A DNA stretch of 64,000 bases from the NCBI GenBank assembly GCA_038030265.1, contig CM075941.1, forward strand, positions 4,216,001-4,280,000, in the 5' to 3' direction. The stretch's first letter is position 1; every line of letters starts with the position of its first letter. Positions 45,252 to 56,835 of the stretch are shown here, piece after piece. Made by a program: the position numbers and the translations under genes. Under the pieces are notes generated by a model. It did not search any database. It was not told the origin of the DNA and saw only the letters and a list, made by a program, of their open reading frames with translations. This DNA is from Corythucha ciliata (taxonomy: Eukaryota > Arthropoda > Insecta > Hemiptera > Tingidae).

Positions 45252-45830
45252 CACACGCGGAAGTTGTTGACGGGTCTATCTCATAACTTTATATCGAACT
45301 CGGGTCGAAGATCAGTCTCTCATGTATAACGTGGTGACAAAACAAGACGAGGCAACCGAAAACAATAGTATGCCCTCTAACGAGGAAAAATTATTCCTCG
45401 GTCCTCAAAATATTAATAACGACTCACAAGAAATGATTCTTCGCCAAAGAAAGAGACGACATGCCTGAGTGGGCGTGAATGACGGTGCGTTGAACGACGT
45501 AAATCCAATTGTTCGAGAGGAAGATGTTCGAGATAAGTCTGAACCAAAAGATGAACTCGAAGGGGAGTATATGCTTGGGAAGCCTAGAAGGCACGGGAGG
45601 CAGCGCCGTGGTGAAAATTTATTGCCGGCTCTTCTAACGGACAAGCATCAGCGAATGGGTGGGGGAATAGACGTTCGTGCTACCAAAAATGACCATCGAC
45701 CGGTTAGAAAGGTTTGTCTGGGAAGGGGCAATAACAATTTGGAAATCAGAGCTGTTCTGATGGAATCCACCTCCTTATATCGGTTGTCCCTCTGCGAATG
45801 CTCCTCTTCAAACTTTTGGAACTAACTACA
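45252..45830 (+). pseudogene. Possible continuation of the zinc-finger ORF, frame-broken
   Basis: After the stop at 45251 the forward strand keeps coding-like composition. An open frame at 45469-45825 is rich in charged residues (VREEDVRDKSEPKDELEGEY ... KPRRHGRQRRGEN) on the same strand. It could be the basic C-terminal half of the same protein after a frame break. No family can be named. Confidence 0.3.
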
Positions 45831-46429
45831 ACCAATTACTTTAGCAGTCTCTTTTAATTGTCGAATGCATTTCCGCCCCCCTTGCCCGTACCTCGGTACG
45901 CTACTGTTCACGGCATACTCTTGCTCTTTCACTCTAAGTTTCTGTGCTCTGAATAGTGTGAAGATGCCATTCTATGGCCGATGTAGCTTATAACACGTCA
46001 TTTATGAGTCACTGGCTTTTATGACCTTGGGTGTCGCCCTTGTACTAACAGACCCTAAAGTATAATTCCAGGGTAGAGTGAAAAACGAGAAAATGTTAGT
46101 ATAATGTTAATATGCATTGTAATGTTAATATTCCATTTGACTGTAGCAATAAAACGCTCGTTTTTCTCTCAACTTCGGACTCGCCGACCCCTGTAATGTG
46201 AGAAGCAGTTACACTGCGCATCAAGTGCGGGTGATGACGCTTCAAGTTTCTCCAAGACCAAGACACCGACCAATTTTCTCTTGCCATAGAAAAGGTGGAG
46301 GGCATCTGTGAAAACCAGTCTGTGCTTAAATTTGTCCCGACTATTTGTCAAATAGCTTTTGATTTCTTTCTAACGTTACCTTCCGCACTGGCCAAAGTTT
46401 GGAACTTTGTAAATGCTCTCCAAAACCGG
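45831..46429. other. Gene-free stretch, 3' side of the transporter gene
   Basis: 45880-45903 ends CGGTACGCTACTG (hAT-like terminus). 45917-46010 resembles 1540-1635. The remainder would hold the 3' untranslated region of the transporter on the reverse strand; no clear poly(A) signal can be chosen. Confidence 0.4.
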
Positions 46430-48783
46430 TTATTTTCTGTACAACGCTGAGTCCTCCAGCTGGTCTTTTTTTCTGTCATTAATGAAATCCAACGGAGCTA
46501 GAATGATTCCGAGTAAAACGTACAGTGCTCCTGTGATGTAGTAATTCCAGTAAATTTCACCGAATAATTTTATTATGCATTCTGAAAAACGATTGATAAT
46601 AGAAATCTAGAAGTTTCTTGACAACTTATAAGCGTTCACCGTACCCACAAATGGGATTCCGAGTAAACATCCCAAAGCTTGAATAACAAATAATAGTCCC
46701 ATGGCGCTCGTTAGTTTTTCAAGGCCAAGATATTCTATCAAAAGGACACTTCTGAGCGGTACCCAAGGACCTGTAAAAACGAATTATATTCACAATACCC
46801 CCCTCCCTTCCATCCATCATCAAACGTTATTAAACTACGAACCAGTAAATAAGCCAGCCGCAGTGGCCATTATTAAAATAGCTGCATCGTTGAGAGTGAA
46901 AGTAATTCCAACAAGAAATACACCTGCCACAATTACGGTTCCCGACGACAGGTAAGTTGGTGATATATTTGGAATGACGATGAAGACTAGTCCGATGCAT
47001 AGTCGTGAAATTGATATTCCAATTCCATAAAGAGATATTGCTAAAATGCCAGTGGATTCAGAGATTCCCTTTTCATTACAAGTTTCTAATTGATTGAAAC
47101 CGAAGTATTATAACAAAAAAATGGGGTCATAATGTGTTAGTCATCTACTTGTGATGTAAACGTAGGGTATGTAACTGCTAAAATAGTACAGAAACGTGTC
47201 AATTGCTAAAATAACAAATGTCAAGTTCTTCATCAGTGAAAAGTCTAGCATTTCTTTCAGGGGTCTCTTGATTGATTCAGGGCAACAAGTACAGATTCCT
47301 TCAAGTTGCTGGTTAATATCCTTCAAAGTCGTCATTCGTTGTACTGAAAGGGTGTACTCGGCCGGGTGCTTAAATAAAATGAATGGTAAGCCCAGTTTGA
47401 TGAAGCGTGGTCAATGAATTCTCACCAAGTTGTACTTTTTCATAATAATTGAGGTTCTACTATGGTAAAATATATCCTTTTTGTACATCGGCCTCTCAAC
47501 GTATGTCTTATTATATTGCCCTGTTATTTTCAGCCAAAATTTTTTCATTCCTGTAGGCCTGTTAATACTGCTTATAGACGGCCGCGGTATAAATTTGGGC
47601 TGAAGTTGAATTCCAGTGTGAGTAGAAATTTGTCGTAGTTTCCTGTCTATTCTCGATTGTTGAGCCCCTAATGTTGCTCTATGGATAAGAAACTCATGAA
47701 CTGATGAATTTCGGTATTGGGTGTGGTGGGGGTGGGTATTTACATTGACATGGTCATTGGAGCATTTCTTGTTAGCCCAAATTCTTGTTCAAACTTGAAA
47801 TCAGAAGGAGACATTTCAACAACAGCCACCGGAGGTTTTTTGATTAGGAACGAGGTTAGCCAGCCTAATACTCCTAAACCTAAATATAGGCTGTTAATTT
47901 TACGAAAAAAAGGTGATCAGGATGGTGGGTGAAACGTACACGTTAGAAATAAATAAACGCGCCTCCAGCCAAATTTCTTTTCCACGTAAGACGATCCCAT
48001 AGGTATTACAATGCAGCTAAAACCGGATGAGGCACTCGCGATGCCAAAGGCTAACGAACGTTTGTCTTCAAACCAGTAGCCTGGACAAGCCATGAGGACC
48101 ATGTAGATAAGCGAAGCTCCAACACCTGTTGTAAATTAGCTTGCTTTTTTCATAAGAGGACGGTTGAAGGAACGTTACCTGATAGGACGGAGAAGCATAC
48201 TATCAATAACCCATAATTATTGATGATATAAGACAGAGCGAATCCTCCACTGTACATCAATGTTCCGACGAACATTAGAATTCTGAAGCCATATCGGTTT
48301 GCGAGAGCGCTCGTCACCGGCCCTGAAAATCATCGAGCATTCGACGCCCGCTAGTTAGTTATAATACGCATCGATAAACTGAAAACCATGTGATTTTCAC
48401 GGTAATTAATTAGTTTCTAGTCGGGCAGAGCTGAGGAAAGCTTTTTTCTTTCAAGATAAAAAATGATCGAATCAGGGAAAAAATGTCTCCTGAAAATCTA
48501 CGAAGCAAACATTTTTATCCGACTCACCCAGAAGATACATTAAACAGTTGAATATGGACAGAACCCAAGAGACTGAGACGCCTGCCACGTCGAGCGACTC
48601 GACTAAATGGTCCTGGATTGATCCAAAGGATAGTGAAACAGAGTCGACGAGGACACCGCACACAAATCCACAGCCGACAATGACCCAACCCCAACCGCCA
48701 TCAGGAGGAACGATGATCGTTTGATTGACGCTCGCTTCAGCCGACATGGGTTTCGTCGGTACCGTTCCAGGTTTTTTCCGCAT
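46430..48783 (-). CDS. Monocarboxylate-transporter-like MFS protein (SLC16 family)
   Basis: Eight exons in transcript order: 48783-48528, 48322-48179, 48125-47940, 47879-47426, 47368-47149, 47085-46843, 46770-46645, 46581-46430 (stop TAA). Product about 593 residues. The start has PPDGGWGWVIVGCGFVCGVL, the signature of animal SLC16 proteins around helix 1. GPVTSALANRYGFR, WFEDKRSLAFGIASASSG, VEKKFGWRRVY and AAGLFTGPWVPLRSVLL are further conserved blocks. The central loop is long and cytoplasmic (residues about 240-390), as usual. SLC16 members move monocarboxylates or related small molecules across the plasma membrane; the substrate here is unknown. All junction phases agree except within exon 4, where one base appears to be missing near 47743. 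Confidence 0.9.
47743..47744 (-). other. Apparent one-base deletion in the transporter exon 4
   Basis: Upstream codons run ...MTMS then hit ATG TAA. From GTA at 47743 the next frame is open (VNTHPHHTQYRNSSVHEFL ...) for about 105 codons to a good donor TTG|GTGAGA at 47426, in phase with the next exon. One missing G would connect the two. It is either a sequencing/assembly error or a real mutation; a 43-nt intron would be too small and out of phase. Confidence 0.6.
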
Positions 48784-49380
48784 CGCTATGACCTCACGAT
48801 GGGTTTCTTTCCACAAATGTTTACCACGATGTTGATTTGATTTTTTTTAAAGTCTGTTTTCAATTGTTACAAGTTGATTTTAACATTCGATGAACATTAA
48901 AATACTTTTTACACACAAAAAAAAAAAATTCATGTGACACGTGTCTCATTACTTTAATGTATTGCGGTAATGCCTTCGTTTTCATTCGACGCCACTCATG
49001 AAAGCCATGGTGTTTACCTTCTCAAACCAACATGAATGCTGTGGAAATGAATAAGGAGTGAGGTGAGAATGAGAAGGTGAGCGAACGGAGCAACAATACC
49101 TCACACCCGCACGCAAAAATGGTCTGTTTTTCAGAAACAGAGTTCCCTAGCTGTAGCCGGATTGTGGCAGTTTCCAAGGAAAAGAGACATATTTTATATT
49201 AGTGGTAGACACATTTTCAGAGATGGACTAGTAACGTTTACCACACCAAAAGCCCTTGGTGATTAGGAGTCAGATTGATTATTTGATTCCGATTATCACG
49301 AATACCGCTAAAAACACGTAAACAAATGACATCAGGCTGAAAATGGCTAAACAAATGAGCTGAGTTAAGTTGGTCACACC
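48784..49380. other. Transporter upstream region, no gene
   Basis: Probable 5' leader and promoter of the transporter gene. A TTG-initiated in-frame extension exists to 48816 but the ATG at 48783 is preferred. No core promoter motif was fixed. Confidence 0.4.
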
Positions 49381-49627
49381 CAGGAGCGTGGCCAGGGGGG
49401 GGGGCACCGGGTCCGGACCCCCCCCTCACGAAATTTCAGATTTATTTCCCATGTTCTGAAGGAGACTTTTTATTTTCAATTTCTCCGCTCACGCATTGGA
49501 ATAATATCGCACAATAATGATAATAATAATATGTAGTTAAAAACTGAAAAGAGTAGGCATAGAGTGGAAATACCCCCCCCCCCCCGCCGCACCGGACCCC
49601 CCCAAGAACATCCTGGCTACGCACCTG
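49381..49627. mobile_element. hAT-type MITE, 247 bp
   Basis: Termini CAGGAGCGTGGCCAGGG and TCCTGGCTACGCACCTG are inverted, followed inward by GGTCCGGACCCCCC and CCGGACCCCCCC. The exact 8-bp repeat GTCACACC flanks it (49373-49380 and 49628-49635). G- and C-runs follow each end. Non-coding. Confidence 0.88.
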
Positions 49628-49634
49628 GTCACAC

Positions 49635-49914
49635 CCAAGGTGACTAAACTTTACTATAGGTGCCGCAGATTTCCCCCTGCCCATCGGACGGGAGGGGTGG
49701 AGACTGACGTCACCAGCAGTCCTTTGCTCCCGATTGCTCACCGTAGAGCAGCAGAGCAAGTTAATTTTGAAATTGAAGTTTATGATTTCTCAAAAATCAC
49801 AACCCAATAACAATTAATAACGTACTGGGTCTAGCGCAATGGCGGTTGGGACTGCTCGTGACGTAGGTGAAGGACAGTGATCTGCGGCACCTATAGAAAA
49901 TTTAGGCACCTTGG
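49635..49914. mobile_element. Palindromic MITE, about 280 bp, adjacent to the hAT MITE
   Basis: Left CCAAGGTGACTAAACTTTAC then TATAGGTGCCGCAGAT; right ATCTGCGGCACCTATAG then TTTAGGCACCTTGG. GTCACAC flanks it (49628-49634 and 49915-49921). The left copy is shared with the hAT MITE's own duplication, so that MITE inserted exactly at this element's edge. Confidence 0.7.
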
Positions 49915-49921
49915 GTCACAC

Positions 49922-51650
49922 GTATCAATTTTTGTCAATTTATTTTCACAAAATCAAAACAAGCTAAACAATTGAAAAATATGGCCAAACTAACGATTTT
50001 ACGTCCATAAATGTGGCGCTTATCGTTACGTCACATAAACGTAAACGTTAAGCGTCCAAACGACACTAAACCAGAAATGGCGCAACACAAACGATTTCGT
50101 GAAGGGGTCGGGTTGTCTAAACTTGGCCAAACCGATCAATTTTTTTTAAATCAAGTTTCGAAAACACGATTAAAATTGTGAAATGGGCGTCTAAAATTGA
50201 TAAAACGCTGTAATTCGCAACTAACATTGAGAAAGCGCGAATGAGGAAGTAACACATTTTCCAAAATCATGCTGTCGTGATAGCTTGGGTATCACCAAAA
50301 CTCATGAAAACACGATCCGTTAAAATAAAATCAGGCCCTATATTTTTTTATTAATTTTTAAAAACTATTGGGGTTGCGGGACCCATTTGAAATAGGCTAC
50401 ATAGACTGATGACGTAATAACAGCATTTGCATGACCTTCACAATAGCTTCCCACAAATCAAAAAATAAGACTTAAGAGAATGGGAAGGACAAGAAGGGGC
50501 AAGACATGATAACAGCCATGATGCAGAGGGTTGGGAGGGGCCACAACCCCTTAACTAGGTCAACAGTCACAGACCGGCCGTTTTGGGTAACACAAAAATT
50601 GGCAAGTTCATTTCGCTATAAATCGAAATCAATCACTTACGCACTAATATTCAATTCCTGGTCATATTTAGTCATTTTCTTTCGAAAAAAATGTTTACAG
50701 CGATTTTCCACAATATGGTGCCCCTAGATCTCTGCCCCGGACTACGATAGGTGAAGTCCACCACCACTGGACTGATCGGTGGGGGGAGGGATGCACTTGG
50801 TCCACCCACAGTTTTTTATAGACCCATTTCGCTAACTTGGACAGGTGCCTCATTCCCCAGAACATAGATTTTTGGCCAGGTAGTTAAGCCACCATAGAGT
50901 ATAATAGGTATTTGTCTAGTATGACCATAGGCGGATACAGCAGGCCTAAACACAGGGGGCGAAGTCCCAAAATTCGTCACTTTTGGAGAGTGAACTTGCT
51001 GTTTATGTTTCCAAGGTCAACATTGCAGTGGCGGTGCCCATATTAAATGTTTTCCGTACAATTTCAGCTTAATAGCCACAAAACGGGTTACTGTGGCAAA
51101 ATTACGAGCTTTTAAACAGTACAAACAGTACAAATTTCGGACCTATAAATTAGACAAGTTTGACAGCAGTTCGTATACTCCCTGGTCCTGCGTTGTTACT
51201 CTCAAGAGCTCATCCAAGAGTTTCCGTCCACCCCTCCAAAAGTTGATGATTCGTGCCCTATAAATGGACAAACTAGCAATTCACGTTCTAAAATTGATCT
51301 TACTGACAATTTGCAGCCAAAAACTGCCTATTTCATGCCCTAAAAACGGCAACAATTACTAAATTAGGGCTATATGGGTTATACGGGCTATTCTCGCCCA
51401 ATTGGCAAGATCACTTTCATAGCCTTGAAAATGGCTAAAAACTGACAATAATATGTGCCCTTATAATAATGGAACTGGCAATTCACGCCTTAAAAATGGC
51501 AGACTTTACCATTCGCGCCCTACCATATGACTTTACACTATTCACGCCTTGAACATTGGAGAACTGACGATTCGTGTCATAATTACCGTATAATACGGTA
51601 ATAATTGCCGTATAATTACGTTTGTGCCCTTAAAATTAGTCAACTGACCA
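49922..51650. repeat. Family D fragments and gene-free DNA
   Basis: Family D-like units occur at 49970-50110 and 51240-51650. The middle (50240-51240) is not recognisable as coding; it contains AGGCGGATACAGCAGGCC at about 50931, a likely hAT-type end, and a G-run at about 50780. Confidence 0.45.
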
Positions 51651-51730
51651 GGGGCGTAACCAGCCCGTGATCAAGGGGTGGGCAGCCAGCGGAGCAGTTG
51701 AGCAGGGTGGACGCACGTCATGAGAAAAAG
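51649..51730 (+). mobile_element. hAT-like terminus, CAGGGGCGTAACCAG
   Basis: CAGGGGCGTAACCAGCCCGT then AAGGGGTGGGCAGCC match the left ends at 13740 and 55176. The remainder of the element is lost or replaced by a reverse family A array. Confidence 0.5.
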
Positions 51731-52366
51731 AGTGCTCGTTCGAGGATGAAGTCGTGAAAAGGATATTTTGCGGCTAAGACTGAGAAAAAACCCTCATTCA
51801 CGGCTTAAATTGAGAAGTAGCGCTGATTCACGTTAAACTTGAGAAATAAATCGATCATTATTCGCGGTTGAAATTAAGAAAACACACCAATTTGCGGTTC
51901 CGCAATTGAAAGTCCGGGCAGAAAAAAAAATTAATAGCGATTTCCATTCAACACACTACACAAGTGTGCATCGACATCTCCATAAACATATGTTTCAATT
52001 CAGAGAGGACGGGTGGGAAAAACTTACACAATACAAATGTATTGCATTGAACATAAAACGCCATAAGAAAATACGCTAACTCGCGAATTATAGAGATCTT
52101 TTCACGGCTAAAATTGACAAAATAAATTGCTCGTTCAATGGGGAATTGAGAAAAATCACTCATTTGCGGCTAAAATGGGGGAAAAACGCCAATTCACGGC
52201 TAAAATTGAGGAAAAACGCCAATTCGCGGCTAAAATTGGGAAACAACGCCAATTCACGGCTAAAATTGATAAATGAAGCTCATTCACGCTGGTAAAATTG
52301 AGAAAAGGCGCCAGTTCGTGGTTTCACGAACCGACATCTCGGGAAACATTGCGAAAAAGTGCCAAT
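51731..52366 (-). repeat. Family A array, reverse orientation
   Basis: Well-preserved units at 52150-52290: GCTAAAATTGAGGAAAAACG then CCAATTCGCGG, at 30-31 bp spacing. The last part (52285-52366) is closely paralogous to 56868-56960. Confidence 0.7.
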
Positions 52367-52932
52367 GGGGAACTTGCACATTTTTCAAGCACTGGGGGCC
52401 TATTCTCTAACAACAAGCAATATTTTTTTCGCCAGCCATGTGTTTATTTCATTCATTTGTTTGAAGAAAATCAATGAAATAAACATATGACTTCGAAAAA
52501 GCTATTGCTTCGGAGTTAGAGAATAAGCCCTCTGGTGTTTTTTGAAGAGGGCTCTTCCACAATGCTATTGCTCACATTAAACATTGAAATCAATCAAGGA
52601 TTTTTTTAGAGTGAATTTTTAAAAATTTTGAGTGGGTATTAGATAACGTCAAAGCCTATTTAATGAAATGGATGGTGTGAGGAAGACGGGGTAATACACA
52701 TTTTCTTGTTATTTGTAAACAAAAAATGTTAGTGCCCTAATCACATGCTTCAAAAGTACGGATTGACGTCATTTCCCTTCGTACCATCTATCCCCTCTTG
52801 AAGAACTTTGAAATTTATTTTAAAATCGCCAAATGCACCAATCGGGCTGCAACTACCGTTGATATCCTTCTGTCCATGTGCCAATTCACCGGTATACTTT
52901 TCTCCCAAATCGGACATTCATGCAAGTTCCCC
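52367..52932. mobile_element. 566-bp inverted-terminus element with a demonstrable empty site
   Basis: Termini GGGGAACTTGCA and TGCAAGTTCCCC, flanked by CCAAT and ATTGACCGTTTGT. A paralogous stretch at 56868-56960 reads straight through (AAAGTGCTAATTGACCGTTTGT in two parts: AAAGTGCTAATTG, ACCGTTTGT) without the insertion. This implies a 2-3 bp A/T duplication. A smaller palindrome (52396-52530) is nested inside. Non-coding. Confidence 0.8.
52396..52530. mobile_element. Nested palindromic MITE, about 135 bp
   Basis: GGGGCCTATTCTCTAAC at the left is inverted as GTTAGAGAATAAGCCC at the right. The inner arms TTTATTTCATT / AATGAAATAAACAT also pair. It lies inside the 566-bp element. Confidence 0.65.
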
Positions 52933-53820
52933 ATTGACCGTTTGTTTCCGGAAGTATTAGTGATACGGTGATACAGTCAGAAAATCAAGTTTCCTCGCCA
53001 ATAATCTGATTCAAAACGTAGTAGATGTCGTCTAATCTGGATGAAAATAGGCTCTTTAAACAGAAAATGTTGTGCTCTTTCCAATGGGCTAATCATTTTT
53101 TCCATTGCAACAATTATTGCTTGTGCTACTTGTGCACTTTTTTTTCAATTTAGCTGCGAATGAACGCCTTTTTTTTTTTCTTTTCAAATGATCAATGAAT
53201 GAATGAACGAATGTTTTTGAATTGTGGAAAAAAGGCGTGAAATTTAGGCCCAGATGTTGTGTTTTGGCAGATTTTCCTCTTTTTCACGAACTTGATTAGG
53301 GCAGTTGGTTTGATGGGTGGCCGTCTGTCAATTTTACTTTTGAACCTCGCCCCGGAACACGGGTCTTCTGACCCCTAGAGACTGACTAACTCTGCGGCTG
53401 AATTCCAGCCACACTCGACCACCGAACTCAACAAGTCTACAGGAAACCGTCAATTCAGTCCTTCCAACTGATTACTTCACCCCGAAAACAATTTTTTTTT
53501 TTTATATACCAGACACAACAGAATCAGATGGGGAGAAAACGGAAGGGGCGATCGCCCCACTTGCCCCCTCCTTGTATCCGCCGGTGAGTATGACCGACTT
53601 ATTGCTGACCATTGAACCGCGAAGCGAAACATTTTTTCGATTACAACCTCTTCGACCTTTGTACATCATTACCCGCGTGACATTCATGCCCTCCGGAATT
53701 GCTTCTGGCCGTCCGTGGCAAGAACGCATCACATATTTACAAGTGGCGTCCACCCTTCCGAGACAAATTTTACAGAATGTTCATGATTCATATACGGCCA
53801 TTGGGTGGGAAAATATTTAA
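52933..53820. other. Gene-free stretch with a possible hAT-type end
   Basis: A short family A trace occurs at about 53145-53180. GGGGCGATCGCCCC near 53550 and TGTATCCGCCGGTG near 53573 (reverse: CACCGGCGGATACA) resemble hAT-type termini. The overlapping frames at 53502-53753 and 53572-53820 are products of this. Confidence 0.4.
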
Positions 53821-55175
53821 TAGCCACAGACCGCGAAATGAATTCGTGGTTTTGATTTTAAATACGTAAGTATTATATTTGTTTACTGTCTCGTGGGAAT
53901 TTATGTTTACTAGTCGTCTTCCACGCCCTGTCATCAAGCTACATTTTCTTCGAAAACTATGATTACTTGGCAAGTGAATTAATAGTGGTTATAGAAAATA
54001 AACATGCACGTTGAATAGGACAACATGACATCCTTCGGATAACTCTCAAAATTTTTAATCGATCGGTCTCGCCGAGCGTTCAAATCCCACCATTTTCATG
54101 AAGCGGAGCCGATTCCTTTTGTTAATTTGTTCCGTTAAACGAACAAAAAATAAAAAATAAATGATGGAACATGAAAAATGAATTAAGCAGTTCCACTTCT
54201 AAACATACATTCGTGCAATTGGGCTAATTTTTTTCATTTCACATTTCCTAATTACTATGCTGTCCCGAACGAGATAAGACTCAATTATTTCCATAGTATA
54301 GTGACTAAATGAAAGATCGAGAGAGGGAGAGAAATTTCAAGCTCGTAGCTCGAGGCTAACCTGTGAAATTAATTCTACTCATCCATACAGCACGTGTGAA
54401 TCGAGAGGACGGCTCTGTCAATAAAATTTAGCTTTCTTATAGGGAAATTTCGGAAAATGATGAAACAAAGAGATCTTTTGACGCTTAAAATAAGCAATAA
54501 GCGACGTGTTTTCGAAGTAAACAATGAATTCACATCTATCCTTCGCAAGAGAGCTCATGCTCAAGTTTCACTTTCTAAACATGGAATTGAGAAAAAAAAG
54601 AAAGCTACATTAAAGTAGGTTATTGCGAATGCAAATCAATAGTAAAATGAAAAATGACATTGATTAATGAATTAGAAGTGAAGACAACTCGATCGAATAA
54701 AGAACGATTTTGTTTTGATTCTTTCTCAAATGGAGAGGTCGGCTATTTTATCTGTTGACATTGCGTAGTCCTTACTGCATGCGTCAAACTCATTGTATTA
54801 GACGCTTCACAACTTCACCTTGATGATGTTGAGGAGATGGTGGTGAGAGAGGGAGGCACCACTTCTGTACGTTTGGTTTTCCTGTGTGTTTCGCAAATGT
54901 GTACAGAGTTTTAAGTACCTGTACGTGAGGTGGTGAATCGCGTGAAAAAAAAAAAAAAAAAAAGGAATGACGAACTACTTGAACAAGTTCAGGAAGCTTG
55001 AAACGTCTTCTTTATGCGTAAGTTCAGCATATTTGTCCGTGTTCCCCAAGCATTCTGTTGCACGTTTTAAGATTGTATTAACGTTATAACACAATATAAA
55101 TATTTTAACGCTCAAGCGCGGTTAAACTAAAAGCACGGGGGCGAATTTCTGTGATTATTACTAGCACTAGTTATA
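53821..55175. other. Long gene-free stretch
   Basis: A/T-rich single-copy-looking DNA. It has a poly(A) run at 54945-54963 and GAGAGGGAGAG near 54321-54332. Nothing coding is recognised. Confidence 0.45.
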
Positions 55176-55920
55176 CAGGGGCGTAGCCAGCCCTCAGTCT
55201 AAAAGTAGGCTGACGGCAGATGCACCAGAGATCCCAGCAAGAGAACTGGTAGTTCAGTTCGTCTATTCAGGCGCTTTAAATTGTCAAATTGTTCCCCAGA
55301 AACTGAATTTTCACAAAATGGTTAAGAATCCGTCTGAAAACTAATATTTCTGCTGGGAAATTGTCGTTTGTAGCCTTCTATTTAGGATTTTCTGTCTGAA
55401 AATTGACAATGTTTTCCCAAGAAATATTGATACTTGAAAGGAGGGCTTGGCCCACCAATACAAAGGTGTCCGACTTTTCCACGTCTTGTCTGAGAGACGT
55501 GAAAAAACTGACATTTTTAAACCTAAAAATGAAGATTTTACTCTGAAACGGAATATTTTATTCCAAAACCGACATCAATTTCACGCTAAAGCCGAAGTGT
55601 TATCCCAAAACTGAAGTTTTCACAACACAACTGGCCATTTTACCCCCAAAACTCACGTCATACACTAAAACTGATAATTTTAGCGTCGATGATAACAAAC
55701 AATTTTACCACGACACTGAAGATTTTTTTCTCAAATGATATCTGACGTAACCAACCCAAAAATTAGATATTTCACTCCCAAAACTGACAAACACCATAAC
55801 AGACTTTTCCCTCAAAACGGATGATTTTGAGCCAAAATTACGACTCAGATTTGAAAACTCTGACGATTTTAACACAAAAACTGACAGTTTCACCACAATA
55901 CTGATGATAGTTAGGGTTGG
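55176..55920 (+). mobile_element. hAT-like element copy with family C array
   Basis: It starts CAGGGGCGTAGCCAGCCC. Unique segments CCCAGCAAGAGAACTGG, AAACTGAATTTTCACAAAA and GCCTTCTATTTAGGATTTTC match 13740-13970 in order. Then a family C array (CCAAAACTGACGATTTTAC units) runs from about 55510 to 55910. The right terminus is not recognisable, so the end is approximate. Confidence 0.55.
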
Positions 55921-56129
55921 TGATGGCTAGGGTGACCAGATGTAAAAGTGGTTTCCGAGGACGCTTGGCACCAAAAAGTAGGACGCTTGCGGCAGGAAGC
56001 AGGGCAAGTTAAAAACAATTCGTTGGTCAATTAGATATTAAAATTGTTTTTCTGGGAGCCAAAATGCATTTGTGCACTTGCTTGTGCAGCTTGGACTGCT
56101 CAAATTTAGATGTGTCTGACCATTTTGTT
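55921..56129. other. Short gene-free stretch
   Basis: AAGTAGGACGCTTGCG near 55975 is repeated near 63377 (AGTAGGACGCTTGCGACC), a dispersed repeat fragment. No gene is seen. Confidence 0.4.
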
Positions 56130-56835
56130 TCAATTTCAGTCGCAATTTCACGCAGTTCCTTGATTTTAGCCGCAAATTAGAGCTTTTCCTCAATTTTGGT
56201 CATGGAATTGAATCGAGAAACAACGAATTAACATGATTTTTGCTGCGAATGACCGCCTTTTCGTCTACTTGAAAAGGGGAAATTTTGTCTATTTTAACCG
56301 AAAGAATCAACGCTGTATCTCAATTTTAGTTGCAAATGATTTTTTTCAGAATTTTTGCCGTGAACAGTATACCGCTTTATCTCAATTTTAACCGCGTATT
56401 AGCGTTTTAATCAATTTTTGCCACGAATGAAATATTATCTCACTTTTAGCCATGAATTTGCGCCTTGTCTATCTATCTATAGCCAATAAGTTGCCCCCAG
56501 TAACCGCGGCTTGGCGTCTTCTCGATTTTGCCAGGCGTTTTTGTCAAGCTAAACTGCGAATTTTCTCAAGTTTAACCGCGGAATTTCCCCAAGAACACAT
56601 TAGCGTTTTTTCTTGATTTTAACCATAAAAGTAACTCGATATACCTTGAATCAGCGTTTTTTTTTTCAACTATTGCATCGAGAAATACCAAATCAGTTTT
56701 TTTTTTCTTCGATTTAAGCACGAACTGGCGGTTTTTCTCTATTTTAGTTGAGAATTTGCGCTTTTTCTCAATTTTAGCTGATTTGCGTTTTTATTTTTTT
56801 AGTCGCGAATCAGTTCTTTATCTCACTTTTAGCCT
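56130..56835 (+). repeat. Family A array, forward
   Basis: TTTTAGCC / GAATTAGCG units, ending abruptly at about 56835 where the orientation flips. Confidence 0.65.

Noticed and set aside
47426..47744. A separate exon after a 43-nt intron in the transporter gene (acceptor TTCATCAG)
   Set aside because: The intron would be below the usual size limit and the phases do not match; a single missing base explains the data better.
48784..48816. Extended N-terminus of the transporter
   Set aside because: The extension begins at TTG; the first ATG in frame is at 48783, followed directly by the conserved N-terminal region.
53502..53820. Overlapping open frames on both strands
   Set aside because: They cover a transposon-like terminus with a GC-rich palindrome; neither matches a protein family.
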